In this document: positions 12,941-25,166 of the stretch, in pieces
Layout: every line of letters begins with the position of its first letter
Numbering within the stretch: position 1 is the stretch's first letter
From: Nematostella vectensis
Lineage: Eukaryota; Cnidaria; Anthozoa; Actiniaria; Edwardsiidae
Reading direction: 5' to 3'
Length of the DNA stretch: 64,000 nucleotides
NCBI RefSeq assembly: GCF_932526225.1
Contig: NC_064040.1
Span: 1,548,501 to 1,612,500 of the forward strand
Notes under the pieces: generated by a model
What the model was told of the DNA's origin: nothing
Databases searched by the model: none
What the model saw: only the letters and a program-made list of their open reading frames with translations
Made by a program: the position numbers and the translations under genes

Positions 12941-13063
12941 CAGAAACACCAGAAACCCGGGCCAAGTCTTGTACAAACCCCGTCACGAACGACACGTCCA
13001 CAACGGGAGGAGCTCGAATCGAGAGAGAGAACATGTCAAGCGGCACGATTGCTGGGCTGTTGA
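12941..13063 (+). CDS. Secreted peptide precursor 1, exon 2 (Cys-x7-Cys tail)
   Basis: This begins after a strong acceptor (CTTCTTCCTTTACAG) in phase 0, matching exon 1, and encodes 40 residues to a TGA. It opens QKHQKPGPSL, then a run rich in Arg, Thr and Glu, and ends ERTCQAARLLGC, with the second Cys as the last residue. The ending matches exon 2 of peptide gene 2 (AICKVAKNLGC): Cys, two residues, Ala, Lys/Arg, one residue, Leu-Gly-Cys. That match in an otherwise unrelated sequence is the main reason for pairing this exon with the exon at 8709. The full precursor would be 82 residues. Confidence 0.55.
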   Translation, partial: QKHQKPGPSLVQTPSRTTRPQREELESRERTCQAARLLGC

Positions 13064-13603
13064 AGACAAACTAGGCATTTTTACCAAATATTATTAACCA
13101 TCAGAGAATGAATAATGAGGATTGAACGCGCTTTATTTATCGAACCCGCTAGGCTAGCAAGAAGCTAACATGATACTAGATGTATTTTTGTCTATCAACT
13201 ATCCCGGAAATAAGGTTCTTTAAGTTTGAGATTATGATGTCTCAGCTATTCGTAAAAAATAAATAGATATGAATAATTGTCAGCTGAATGATAAAATGTA
13301 ACGAACAGAATCAATTCACCATTAAAATAGTACAAGAAGTTGCTATGCTTGTGATTACTCAGTGATCATCTTTAACATATTCGAGCTCCAATTTTCTTTG
13401 GGTAAAATAGCCCGTGAGGTCGTTGTTTTAGTGATCCACCCTAGTAAGTCCAATCCTATTGCAACACATCTTGCTTGGTCTGGTCATTCGCCTCTTTTGG
13501 CTTTCAAATCTGGCAATTTGCTAGGCTGATAAGAACGCAGTATTAATGATAGACCACTGTGCGATAGATACCACATATTCTGCTTTTTTATGTTCATATC
13601 CTC

Positions 13604-13618
13604 CCCCCCCCCCCCCCC
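13604..13618. repeat. Poly-C run
   Basis: A run of about 15 C within TCCTCC...TCCTCC. The intergenic stretch 13064-14000 shows nothing else. Confidence 0.85.
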
Positions 13619-14009
13619 TCCTCACTTGAGAGTCATGGTTCAGTGTAAAATAATCACACAAAGGAACAGAATGATAAATATTTTGTATTTGTACAAAATT
13701 GTATTTTCAATTTGAATGCTTTCTATAAGATGTTTGACTGAAAAAACAGTCGATATTTTTTCTTTTTATTTCGATTGGGATGGAACTAGCTTATTTTACC
13801 TGGAAAATGACACAAGAAATAGACACAATGCTTGAAGGGATGATTGAAAAGAGAGTGTTAAAATGTGGAAAATATGTATGAAAACCATAAAAAGATCATG
13901 ACACCTATTCATGCCAAGTCTTTATTAAAGGCGCTCTTTTCTTCTTTCGTATATCAATGCAAATCCCACATTTCAAGGTGGCCATGGCTTGCAAATGACA
14001 CAGAAAGTC

Positions 14010-14017
14010 TTTAAATA
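14010..14017 (+). promoter_or_regulatory. TATA-like box of peptide gene 2
   Basis: TTTAAATA lies 55 nt before the ATG at 14065, close to the spacing seen for the sister genes. Confidence 0.4.
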
Positions 14018-14064
14018 GGATCTTTTTCGGATGGAATCCTCACAAGGTCCTGCTATAACTCAAG

Positions 14065-14190
14065 ATGCGCTCCCAACTACCCTGTTTATTTCTACTGGCG
14101 ACTCTTCTTCTCACGTCCTTCTTTCCTAGTGATGTGTCAGGATTTGCGATGTTTTCGGGATACAAGGGGGGCAAAAGACAAATCACACAG
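14065..14190 (+). CDS. Secreted peptide precursor 2, exon 1 (predicted FAMFSGYKG-amide)
   Basis: Exon 1 is 42 codons ending in phase 0 at CACAG|GTAAAG. Residues 1-26 are a signal peptide (core CLFLLATLLLTSFF, cleavage after VSG). It is followed directly by FAMFSGYKG (27-35), then Gly36-Lys37-Arg38 and QITQ. Gly-Lys-Arg is the classic prohormone-convertase and amidation signal, so the predicted product is FAMFSGYKG-amide. The ATG at 14065 is the only one that places the signal peptide at the N terminus. The frame continues past the donor for 22 codons of low-complexity sequence, which I treat as intron. Confidence 0.7.
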
Positions 14191-14591
14191 GTAAAGTACT
14201 ACCAAAACTATCATTATCCAGGTATTGCCTTGCTTATTCACCAGACAGAGGATTCCTAAATCGTTTAATAGATGGTTCGCTTATTTACTTGATAAAGAAT
14301 CCCTAAAACTTTTAGTAGATGGTATTGCCTCGCTTATTTACTGGATAAAAAATTCCTAAAACCTTTGGTAGATGGTATTGCTTCGCTTATTTACTGGATA
14401 AAGGATTCCTAAAACTTTTTAGTAGATAGCAAGGCCTCGCTTGTTTAACGGATAAAGAATCCCTTAACCCTTAGCTTTGCTGCGGGATTGTGGAACAGGG
14501 TTCCTAACGTAGTCACGTATCCACTGGATTAATACATTTTATTATATTTTATTTTATTTTATGTTAGTATTAAGGGAGTGCACACACTGGC

Positions 14592-16755
14592 AACATAATA
14601 CATAACACCCACATAACACACACATAACACCCACATAACACCCACATAACACACACATAACACACACATAACACAGACATAACACACACATAACACCCAC
14701 ATAACACCCACATAAGACACACATAAGACACACATAACACACACATAACACACACATAACACACACATAAGACACACATAACACACACATAACACCCACA
14801 TAACACACACATAAGACACACATAACACCCACATAACACACACATAACACCCACATAACACACACATAACACCCACATAACACACACATAACACACACAT
14901 AACACCCACATAACACACACATAACACCCACATAACACACACATAACACCCACATAACACACACATAACACACACATAACACACACATAACACCCACATA
15001 ACACCCACATAACACACACATAACACCCACATAACACACACATAACACCCACATAACACACACATAACACCCACATAACACACACATAACACCCACATAA
15101 CACACACATAACACACACATAACACCCACATAACACACACATAACACCCACATAACACACACATAAGACACACATAACACCCACATAACACACACATAAC
15201 ACCCACATAAGACACACATAACACACACATAAGACACACATAACACACACATAACACACACATAAGACCCACATAACACACACATAACACACACATAACA
15301 CCCACATAACACACACATAACACACACATAACACCCACATAACACCCACATAAGACACACATAAGACACACATAAGACACACATAACACACACATAACAC
15401 ACACATAACACACACATAAGACACACATAACACACACATAACACCCACATAACACCCACATAACACACACATAACACCCACATAACACACACATAACACA
15501 CACATAACACACACATAACACCCACATAACACCCACATAAGACACACATAAGACACACATAACACACACATAACACACACATAACACACACATAAGACAC
15601 ACATAAGACACACATAACACACACATAACACACACATAACACCCACATAACACCCACATAAGACACACATAAGACACACATAACACACACATAACACACA
15701 CATAACACCCACATAACACACACATAACACACACATAACACCCACATAACACCCACATAAGACACACATAAGACACACATAACACACACATAACACACAC
15801 ATAACACACACATAACACACACATAACACACACATAAGACACACATAACACACACATAACACCCACATAACACCCACATAACACACACATAACACACACA
15901 TAACACACACATAACACCCACATAACACCCACATAAGACACACATAAGACACACATAACACACACATAACACACACATAACACACACATAAGACACACAT
16001 AACACACACATAACACCCACATAACACACACATAAGACACACATAACACCCACATAACACACACATAACACCCACATAACACACACATAACACCCACATA
16101 ACACACACATAACACACACATAACACCCACATAACACACACATAACACCCACATAACACACACATAACACCCACATAACACACACATAACACACACATAA
16201 CACACACATAACACCCACATAACACCCACATAACACACACATAACACCCACATAACACACACATAACACCCACATAACACACACATAACACACACATAAC
16301 ACACACATAACACCCACATAACACACACATAACACACACATAACACCCACATAACACACACATAACACCCACATAACACACACATAAGACACACATAACA
16401 CCCACATAACACACACATAACACCCACATAACACACACATAACACACACATAACACACACATAACACACACATAACACACACATAAGACCCACATAACAC
16501 ACACATAACACACACATAACACCCACATAACACACACATAACACACACATAACACCCACATAAGACACACATAACACCCACATAAGACACACATAACACC
16601 CACATAAGACACACATAACACCCACATAAGACACACATAACACCCACATAACACACACATAGGACACACATAACACCCACATAACACACACATAACACCC
16701 ACATAACACACACATAGGACACACATAAGACACACATAACACCCACATAAGACAC
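14592..16755. repeat. 11-bp satellite (ACACACATAAC variants)
   Basis: About 195 copies of an 11-bp unit with three interspersed variants (CACCCACATAA, CACACACATAA, GACACACATAA). The variant order recurs in blocks, which indicates higher-order amplification. No variant has a stop in any minus-strand frame, so all three frames are open for over 700 codons; this is a period effect, not coding. Confidence 0.95.
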
Positions 16756-17385
16756 ATAAGTTATAAGTCATATAATACATAACACCCACATACGACATAT
16801 AAGTCATACATAACACCCACATAAGACACATAATTCATAAGTCATATAAGACATATAAGGCACATAACTCATATAAGTCATAAGTCACATAAGACATATA
16901 AGTCATAAGACACATAAGACATATAAGTCATAAGACACATAAGACATATAAGTCATAAGACACATAAGTCAAAAGACACATAAGTCATAAGTCATATAAG
17001 TCATAAGACACATAAGTCATAAGTCATATAAGTCATAAGACACATAAGACATAAGTCATATAAGTCATAAGACACATAAGACATATAAGTCATAAGACAC
17101 ATAAGTCATAAGTCATATAAGTCATAAGACACATAAGTCATAAGTCATATAAGTCATAAGACACATAAGTCATAAGTCATAAGACACATAAGTCATAAGT
17201 CATATAAGTCATAAGACACATAAGACATAAGTCATATAAGTCATAAGACACATAAGACATATAAGTCATAAGACATATAAGTCATAAGACACATAAGACA
17301 TATAAGTCATAAGACACATAAGTCATAAGACACATAAGTCATAAGACACATAAGTCATATAAGTCATAAGACACATACGACATAT
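16756..17385. repeat. Degenerate AAGTCATAAGACACAT satellite
   Basis: Irregular mixture of CATAAGACACATAAG, ACATATAAGTCAT and AAGTCATATAAGT units that continues the 11-bp array and shares CACATAA with it. It is probably a diverged offshoot. Confidence 0.9.
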
Positions 17386-17747
17386 ATGCTTGCCCTTCCT
17401 CTAAGAAGGAAAAATGACCATTCGAAATGCGGCAAAGATAAAAACAAAAAACATGACATCACTTGTGCATTAGAAATATCATAAATAGGTCAACAAAATA
17501 AACATTGTTTTCTTGTTTGATCAAATGATAACTTTGTCGACTTTTTTTTATAGAGCAATAGATAAGCTGTTGGGCAGCAATTTTTACAGAGCTTAGCCAA
17601 ATATATAATTTTTAATCAGGGTTCGTCTCAATTTTAAAATTATACCACTTGCATTTTATATATTTCCCAAAATGCTTATAAAAAAATTCCTGAGCGCGTT
17701 ATCACTGTTCATACTCCCAATTAACTTTTCTTTCTTCTAATTTGAAG

Positions 17748-17825
17748 TTTTCTTGGACTGAGCGTAACGCAATTTGCAAGGTCGCCAAGAATCTTGGATG
17801 CGGTGGTACCTCAAAGAGGGAATAA
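17748..17825 (+). CDS. Secreted peptide precursor 2, exon 2 (Cys-x7-Cys tail)
   Basis: Twenty-five codons plus TAA, in phase 0 after acceptor TTTCTTCTAATTTGAAG, which has a long pyrimidine tract. It encodes FSWTERNAICKVAKNLGC then GGTSKRE. The segment AICKVAKNLGC aligns with the end of gene 1 exon 2 (RTCQAARLLGC) without gaps. A terminal Lys-Arg-Glu could be trimmed. The precursor would be 67 residues. The splice partner is inferred from order, phase and shared pattern. Confidence 0.6.
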   Translation, partial: FSWTERNAICKVAKNLGCGGTSKRE

Positions 17826-20800
17826 TACACACGATGACCGACGGAAGTAATGGTGCTATCTAGTGGCCTTGGACTGAAAAAAACATGACAATGATGAATG
17901 GGTGTGATCTACCATCAGAAAATCATGATTATTTATTATAAATGTGTGTATCATTGTTTGATAAGAACTCGAAACATGTTCCCATCGCAATCTTTCTAGT
18001 ATAATCGAAATGTTGTAATGCTAATATCAATCGCCCACCAAAGACTATTCGGTTTAGATATCAATCGCCCACCAAAGACTATTCGGTTTAGATATCAATC
18101 GCCCATCAAAGACTATTCGTTTTAGACCTTGTTGTCCTTCCCCTCGTTGACTGCACGACAGATATGGAATTCCGCGCCATCAATATCGTGTATGATTTCT
18201 CCCCTGACCTCCCCCCTCACCACCACCACCATCACTGAAAGATGGCCCTCATTCCAAACTGAGCTCTTCTTTACTAACTAACCAACCAACCGATCAATTA
18301 ACCAGGTATAAGATTAACGAGTATACCCGGAGCTCTCAAATTTTATATAAAAATCAATAATCAAATAATGCGATTTATTTCGGAGATCCACGCGCTCAAA
18401 AATCCCGCGTTTTTATTGAAATCAGCCCTTACCATTAATTCTACGAATATCCCGCATTGAGGCAAACAGAGCGCACAAAAACAAATTAACGATACAACTT
18501 ACTCTGATGCCACGAGGCGCGAAGCATCGAAAATAGTATCAAAATAGCATGCGCTCGTCTGAATAACGTATTGTTCTAGTGTGCGCGCAAACACTGTGTT
18601 TGCAGCCCGCGCTGATAAGCGAAAATTGTCAATTATACCTTCAAACCCCTATTATCATCCTTATCTTTAGTGCGCTTTTGTACGAATTTTATTCTCAGAA
18701 AATTTTGAGAGCTTAAAACTTGGGTAGGGCTTTTTTGTATCTTTTGCTTCAATTGCAACAGGATTGTTTGAATAGAAAATTCCGTAGTGTTTTCTTCTGA
18801 TTTGTCATCATAGCAATTCAGATAGCGAGATTCGGGCAGTTGTAGCATAAGTAAAATATATCAGCAAAAGCTATGCTCTACGCCTCTGTGCTTTCCACAA
18901 AGGGCTACCCGCTCAAAATGATTCCAGCTATATTGGCATATTGTTTGCATGGTGCTTGAGGGCTATAAACGGCCTGCGACAGTGGGAGGGTGTGACTGCC
19001 ACAACGATGTCAACAAGTGCTCAATACCTTTGAAGGGTGGGGTGTCGTTTAACATCAGGCTATCGAAACACTTAATGATTTCATTGCTAAATTAAATACA
19101 TCGACTAGACGCTTGCACTTATCCACCGGGAGAATTTCATACCAATCTAAAAGCCTATTGCGCATGTATTTGCATACCACCTGCACTTTGCTGATCATGC
19201 TTATCTGCTGTATCCGCATCGTAATGTATTAAGCCTCAGATTTAACTATAAGTACGGATTATCTTACCGGCGCGCGCACATTGTGATTCAGTTCCGAACA
19301 CTTTTTAGCATCATTATGATTTCGTGACTCATTTATATTTTTATTTTCAGAACTTACTCAAAGTTCTAAAAAAATATGTCTTCATACTAAATTTTTCACT
19401 TGTCTTTGGTTAATTTGAAGATTATTAATATTGGTAATAAGCTGTAAAAGTGCTCTACTTAATAACGCGAGTTAATAAAGTTAAAAAAAAGAAAGATTGC
19501 ATTTCCTCTAAATGCCTTTACCAAGAGAATTCTAAACACAAAAACGCGTGAGTTTCAAGCCCTAATTGTACGGGTCACATTTCAGAAACCTTTTAAGATT
19601 TTTCTAGGGTCACCATGGCAATGCTATGGCTGGCGAACACTGCTTATTTCTTTCATAGGAGCCTTAAGAATGGTACCATATACCTTGTAGATGTCAGCAT
19701 TTTTAATAACACTATTTTGTCCAATCTTAAGCAGTCTTGAAATCTCCATATTAATTGCTTCCTCGACCTGTGGTTTCAATTTCGAAAGTACATTCTTCTT
19801 CTTATTTATCAAATCAAAAGTGTTTTTCTTCCCAATCCTCGATTATTCGTGGGAGATATGACCCCCAACTTGCTGTTCCATAAGCAGCTACAGTGAGGGT
19901 GTTCTGTTTACTTTGACACATCATGCGTAGGCAGTGAAGAATGTACCGAAATTTTCCTGTAGCTCCTGGGCAAGCCCCACCTACCCCCCAACTTCTGACC
20001 CTTTTTTAGCATCCACGAATGACAGTAAATGTAGGTTCAATTTTTTGAAATACCGGGGGGGGGGGAGGGGAGGGGTTATGTCTTTAGAAGTTACCTTTGG
20101 TCTCCACGTGGATAATTGCTGCCTTTTGATGGGAAAAGAGTTCACATTTGAAATAGTTGAAAAAGTAGTCAAAGCCAAAGCATTTACTCTGGTCACACCG
20201 TATCGTCTGATCCAAACGTACCGAGACAATCCCCGGAAGTCTATCCATTCAAGCCCACCTGAGGCCTGTGCTTGTTTACGTGGACGGGTCTCTCAAAGGT
20301 AATCGCGTGGAAGATACATGATATTGATTCTTCCTAGTTGGTGGTAACGATAATGACTCCAACGATCACCTGTTCTAGAACACGAGTGGTACAAAGTATT
20401 TTACTTGAGTTCCTCTTAACAGAGGGCATTTTTTACACACTTTTATTCTTATTGTAATATTTGAAACAGTTTCTGTGCTTTTTGACGTAATATTACTGTT
20501 TGGAGAAAAATTGTTTGTTTGTTATGAATCCTGCTAGCAATGATAGCCATTTAAACGTTTTTCTAATATTTGATCATTACGATTTGATGCAAATTACTTA
20601 ACAAACCACGGGTTACTTTTATGATCAAACTTTTTTGATCAACAAAACTCGATGAATCATCAAATAAAACAACGCGAAGCACTGACAAGCACACTGAGCC
20701 AGGACATATTATGGGAAATCTTTTTCCGTCTGCTGCGAGGTCTCATCCCCATAGAATAAACAAAACAAGTTATTACAGATTCTTTCATACATCAAAAGGA

Positions 20801-20935
20801 TTCCAAAGCCTTAGACAACCATTATACCTATACTTAGTGGATGTTTGTACCTCCTGTCTATTGAGTTTCATTAAAGATTTATTGGCGGGGGCTAAGGCTC
20901 ATGCTAAGATGATGACAAAGACCCTATTGCCGAAA
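17826..20935. other. Intergenic region between peptide genes 2 and 3
   Basis: It contains a 34-bp repeat at 18018-18126. Two protein-like open stretches occur: minus 19624-19812 (Lys-rich, contains KPQVEEAINMEISRLLKIGQ) and plus about 20080-20300 (contains TFEIVEKVVKAKAFTLVTPY). Neither has clear splice sites or a recognised family; they could be transposon relics or isolated exons. Confidence 0.3.
18018..18126. repeat. 34-bp tandem repeat, 3 copies
   Basis: Three near-identical units of ATATCAATCGCCCACCAAAG followed by ACTATTCGGTTTAG. Confidence 0.85.
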
Positions 20936-20939
20936 TGTG

Positions 20940-20946
20940 TATAAAA
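20940..20946 (+). promoter_or_regulatory. TATA box of peptide gene 3
   Basis: TATAAAA lies 64 nt before the ATG at 21004. Confidence 0.55.
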
Positions 20947-21003
20947 CCTGCTTTGTCCACAAAGCTGAGTTACACTTGACAGTCGACGGGCGAAATACCA
21001 GCT

Positions 21004-21114
21004 ATGATGAAGAGGACTCTGATCTCCTTGATTTTCGTATTGGTATCGCTGAGTTTGATTTTAGAAGCTGCAAAGGGCTACACGATGGGGGGTATCCACG
21101 GCAAAAGGACTACA
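21004..21114 (+). CDS. Secreted peptide precursor 3, exon 1 (predicted YTMGGIH-amide)
   Basis: Exon 1 is 37 codons ending in phase 0 at a perfect GTAAGT donor. Residues 1-25 are a signal peptide (core TLISLIFVLVSLSLIL, cleavage after AKG), followed by YTMGGIH (26-32), Gly33-Lys34-Arg35 and Thr-Thr. The predicted product is the heptapeptide YTMGGIH-amide. Two Met codons at the start (21004 and 21007) are both usable. A longer frame from 20937 overlaps in another phase but lacks any pattern. The aromatic first residue and GKR match sister genes 2 and 6. Confidence 0.7.
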
Positions 21115-22224
21115 GTAAGTGGCCTTCGACTTATCTCCAAAAAGCTTAAATGTTCTTTCGCAGTTTTCCATTGCACCGATGTCCATCTAAGCGTTGCTGC
21201 CTAAAAACACCTGTGAGGGAGGCTAATGTCTATCCCCAAGGAAATCAAATCCGTACTTTTATCAATTTTATTGTCTAAATCGTTTGAAATCGATTCTTGA
21301 AGAAAAAAGTATTAACTTCGGCGAAATATTAGCTTTTTTTGTAACCCCGAGGGAAATAGTTCTGCGCTAACGCTTTTTTGAGCACAGATAGGAGTATGAA
21401 AATAGCTCGAGGCTAAATGTGTAACATTTGCCGTCCGTAAGAAATATTGCCTTGAAATCGAGAGTCGTCGTTAATCGTTAAATCAACAAAAGCAAAATAT
21501 CGATACAAACTCTCGCCTATATGGCATGTCAAAGTTCTCATCTAAAAATGTCTACCCTTTTTCCGAGATACTGATTGCCGAGAGTAATACTTATTGATAC
21601 TAATAATTAAGTTACTTAAATTTCGCAATAAAAAAAGACGCGAAGTTAAATACCTTTTTTTTTATCATCGTTTTTTTTTTCTGAAAAAGGTTGAGACGAT
21701 GATGTGTTTGCTACAGTTTTGTTTTAAACATTCTGGAGGAAATTTTTTTTGACTCTTTTGCATAATTTTGTCCCCAAGTCGCGAAATTAAAGTCTCGCGA
21801 AATATGCCAGCCTTTTATTATTTGTAAATCAAGCGTCCGCGAACTATAGTGCCGAAGGGATTGGTTTGGCTGTCGAAGGAGCTTCATCGGAGCTTGTAAA
21901 ACAAACATTTACTGCCGTCGTTAGGTTTTCAGCATGTTTCAAATTGGCGCGCAGTCGGTCATGACTTGGTTAGTGTAACACTGGCCACCACTCGATTTCT
22001 GGAGTTTTTCTAGAGTTAAAAAAGTGATTTATCTAGAATTTCCCTTAAGAAGAGTACGCGCGAATTTGTCACCCAAAAAGTCACGTGTTTTATGCAGTTT
22101 TCATATATCAAACCACCCTTTGAAATAATTTCTGAGCTGCCATAATACATTAATTTAAGCCCCTAAGTAAAAAGTTGATTTGTTTTTCAAAAGTTGATTT
22201 TTTTTATGGTAGCTTGTCAGACAG
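21115..22224 (+). other. Intron of peptide gene 3
   Basis: About 1.1 kb from GTAAGT to TGTCAGACAG. Near 22040-22100 it carries a fragment of the CACGTGACTTTTTGGGTG repeat family (reverse orientation). Nothing else is seen. Confidence 0.45.
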
Positions 22225-22380
22225 AGCAGGTTTTGCGCGTTGGCGAAGATTCGCTGCGCACAGGGATTGAACGGCTTTGGTGATGGTGACGGGGAAGGCA
22301 TACGTTCCCAAGAAGCCTCGGAATCATGGCCCCACGAGCGTGCAGAAAGACAAGCGAGCGGAGCCAGTGGAAGAAGATGA
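22225..22380 (+). CDS. Secreted peptide precursor 3, exon 2 (Cys-x6-Cys, Gly/Asp-rich tail)
   Basis: Fifty-one codons plus TGA in phase 0 after acceptor TCAGACAG. It encodes SRFCALAKIRCAQG, where Cys-Ala-Leu-Ala-Lys-Ile-Arg-Cys matches the C-x-x-A-K core of gene 2 with one residue fewer. A Gly/Asp-rich segment (GFGDGDGEG) and a hydrophilic Arg/Glu/Ser-rich tail end in Arg-Arg. An alternative AG four bases earlier (22219-22220) would put exon 2 in another frame without Cys. Precursor length is 88 residues. Confidence 0.55.
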   Translation, partial: SRFCALAKIRCAQGLNGFGDGDGEGIRSQEASESWPHERAERQASGASGRR

Positions 22381-22617
22381 TGAGAATGAGAGGAAATGAA
22401 CGTGCTTTCATAATGTTTGAATATAAGCTAATTTGTATATGAAAGTATATATGACCTGTTTTATGGAATTATCTTTAAACTCAACCTTTTTGAAATCAGA
22501 TAAGAATCATTATGTAATATATATTACAGGATATGCACTACTATACCATCTCAAACAAACCTTAAATATTACGTATAACCTAGAGCCCTATCAATTAAAT
22601 GTACAAACAAGAAATGC

Positions 22618-22623
22618 AATAAA
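22618..22623 (+). terminator. Possible poly(A) signal for peptide gene 3
   Basis: AATAAA lies about 240 nt after the stop; it is the first canonical hexamer downstream. Confidence 0.3.
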
Positions 22624-23149
22624 AACATGGCCAACGGTCCTTAGTAGTTTTTAAAGATACAATTCTGCACCAAGCTCTTAATGACCCTAGTCCAAAAAAA
22701 TGTATCTTAAAAACTGCCAGAAACTGATGATAATGGCGATTGCAACGGCATCACATTATACGTATGAAGTGAGCGCGCAAATGGTAAAACAACTCTAGCT
22801 TAGCAGGGAAAGTCAACACCTCCACCCCTTCCCTCTATCCCTTAGTTGAAATGGTCCCCACGCCCTCCCCTCCCTTATTAAAGATGGGCGGTAGACATGC
22901 TCTAAGGGATGCAAAAAAAATTAAAATGTATAAAAACTTATTTTTCTCATAAAAGTATATTCTTACTTCCGATTCTTTACTATGTACGAGATAAAACAAT
23001 CCTTTGGCATCGACTCTCCACATTCAGCATTTTGTCACACATTGCGTTTCTGTTAAGCGAAATCTCGATGTCTATCCTTATTTCAAAGCTGAACTAAGAG
23101 CCCACAAAATAACTAACAACATCTGTCGATTTACCTCTCTTCATTTGTT

Positions 23150-23265
23150 GATAGGTCCGTGGACCAATCACAGGGGTGCGTTCATGTGGACCAATCACAG
23201 GGGTGCGTTCATGTGGACCAATCACAGGGGTGCGTTCATGTGGACCAAACACAGGGGTGCGTACC
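23150..23265. repeat. 27-bp tandem repeat, 4 copies
   Basis: Units of GTGGACCAATCACAGGGGTG plus CGTTCAT. CCAAT appears in most copies. It is open in all three + frames, but this is a period effect. Confidence 0.9.
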
Positions 23266-23713
23266 TTGGGGTGGACACAGGGCGCGCGTATCCCCCACCC
23301 CTCCCCCCGTCTTCAAACCCTGCTGGCCGCGCGCCTTGAGTCAATTAAAGAGTTGTTGTTACCTATAACTGAACGCATGATGTTTTTCCTCCAAATAGTC
23401 TATGATTGATGCAGACGTGATGCACGTTAATGGCACGTAGGCGATATCCGACCTCTAGTGGATAGATATAAGCTCCGCTGTTATTACACAATATATGTTG
23501 ATTTGCATGTCTCTCTACGCCCTTAACCTCATCGGATCACGAACATTTAATAGTCAAGGAGTAGTGAAGTATATTAATAATATATATTTAAGACACGAAA
23601 TTGAGTAGAAATAAATGACACTTTTGCTATTACCTTTTTGGCAAGAAATTTTAAAATCGAATTGCGTCCAAATGCAACGTTTACAAAAACGCTGTAATGC
23701 TGATGTTTCTGTT

Positions 23714-23969
23714 CAGGGGCGGATAAAGGGGGGTGGATTGGGTGGATATCCACCCCCCCCCCCCTTTATGAGTAAAAAAAGTCACTTTGTTTAAAGAAAA
23801 TAAATATCTAAGGTACTGTCCATGTGCCTGCTTTACTTTGCTGACTCGACAAATCCAATACAGCTCGAAGTATGTAAGATCTGTGTGACCTACCCAGAAC
23901 CACTGGATCAGTTATAAGCCGCCTATCCGGCCATCATCCACCCATTTTGAAATCCTGGATCCGCCCCTG
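23714..23969. mobile_element. MITE, TIR CAGGGGCGGAT, 5-bp TSD
   Basis: An 11-bp perfect terminal inverted repeat (CAGGGGCGGAT and ATCCGCCCCTG) is flanked by direct CTGTT on both sides. No transposase. The TIR style and a 5-bp duplication suggest a non-autonomous hAT-like family. Confidence 0.8.
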
Positions 23970-24706
23970 CTGTTGTGTAAGCTTGGCAAAAATGCGCTTG
24001 AAAATTAAACGTCATTTTTAGCATGACTGCTGGAAACTTTTAATAAGCGAAATAAGTGAAAATCAGATTTCTCAGCATCTTAATTACATTGAATAACCCC
24101 TTAGCAAACAGCAGTTTGAAACAAAATGTCAAAATTGATTGTTTTCAATCTCATTGTGTTTCGTGGATGAATTGCTAATGTTAATGGAAGTAGAATAGGT
24201 TTCTAGATAGAAATATTAATTTCTTCAATATTTTTGTTAATTCACAGATTCCGGAAATTGTTTGCTGCTAGCCAAAAAAAAGAAATAACATGACAATCTG
24301 TCTTCATTAATCGAGTCGCCCTTTTTCATCGTTTTACAAACAGGTCAAAGAGCCACTTGAAACTCAATTAGAGTCGGAAATAAGTTTGTAGTTTACCAAT
24401 TTGTCACTGCCAGCTTGACGATTTTGATCATCACACAACCTTGTCCTGTGATCTCCCAGGCGCATAATGCAAGTGTTATATCAGACACATGGATCCATCA
24501 AAGAAGGGTAAACACTTACAGATAACGCATAGGCGGAGAAATTACTGATCTCGAAGATATAAAGTGTTACTTTAAAGCGACTCGACCTAACATTTTCATA
24601 GCGGTAAAGCTGTCATCTCATGTCTTATTTTTCTGACTTATTACCACGTGTTTAGGGGCCACGCCTGCTTTCTGTTGAGGTTGTGTAACATTTAAGAAAA
24701 TGATAT

Positions 24707-24852
24707 CAGGGGCGTAGCCAGGGGGGTGGCCTAGGCCCCCCCCTTTTAGCAGCCAAAAATACAGTAAATGTATGAGATCTAAAATAGGGGAGAAAATGCC
24801 TTGAAAGTCCCTTTTGGGCCCCCTCCTGTTAAAAATCCTGGCTACGCCGCTG
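24707..24852. mobile_element. MITE, TIR CAGGGGCGTAGCCAGG, 5-bp TSD GATAT
   Basis: Ends CAGGGGCGTAGCCAGG and CCTGGCTACGCCGCTG, flanked by GATAT on each side. A second copy in reverse orientation lies at 32624-32757. Confidence 0.85.
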
Positions 24853-24880
24853 GATATACCAGGAATGCAGACACCACATG

Positions 24881-25166
24881 CTTGCCTTGCCTTGCCTTGC
24901 CTTGCCTTGCCTTGCCTTGCCTTGCCTTGCCTTGCCTTGCCTTGCCTTGCCTTGCCTTGCCTTGCCTTGCCTTGCCTTGCCTTGCCTTGCCTTGCCTTGC
25001 CTTGCCTTGCCTTGCCTTGCCTTGCCTTGCCTTGCCTTGCCTTGCCTTGCCTTGCCTTGCCTTGCCTTGCCTTGCCTTGCCTTGCCTTGCCTTGCCTTGC
25101 CTTGCCTTGCCTTGCCTTGCCTTGCCTTGCCTTGCCTTGCCTTGCCTTGCCTTGCCTTGCCTTGCC
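24881..25166. repeat. (CCTTG)n microsatellite, about 57 copies
   Basis: A perfect pentanucleotide run of 286 bp. All six frames look open because a 5-bp period contains no stop; it is not coding. Confidence 0.98.

Larger units (their letters stand above)
14191..17747 (+). other. Intron of peptide gene 2, holding two satellite arrays
   Basis: About 3.56 kb, of which roughly 2.8 kb (14590-17390) is satellite. Between 14240 and 14470 a 60-70 bp unit containing TATTGCCTCGCTTATTTACTGG is repeated about four times. Confidence 0.5.

Noticed and set aside
14554-16831. Three overlapping minus-strand open frames of over 730 codons
   Set aside because: They arise because the 11-bp satellite contains no stop codon in any minus frame; the translation is pure low complexity.
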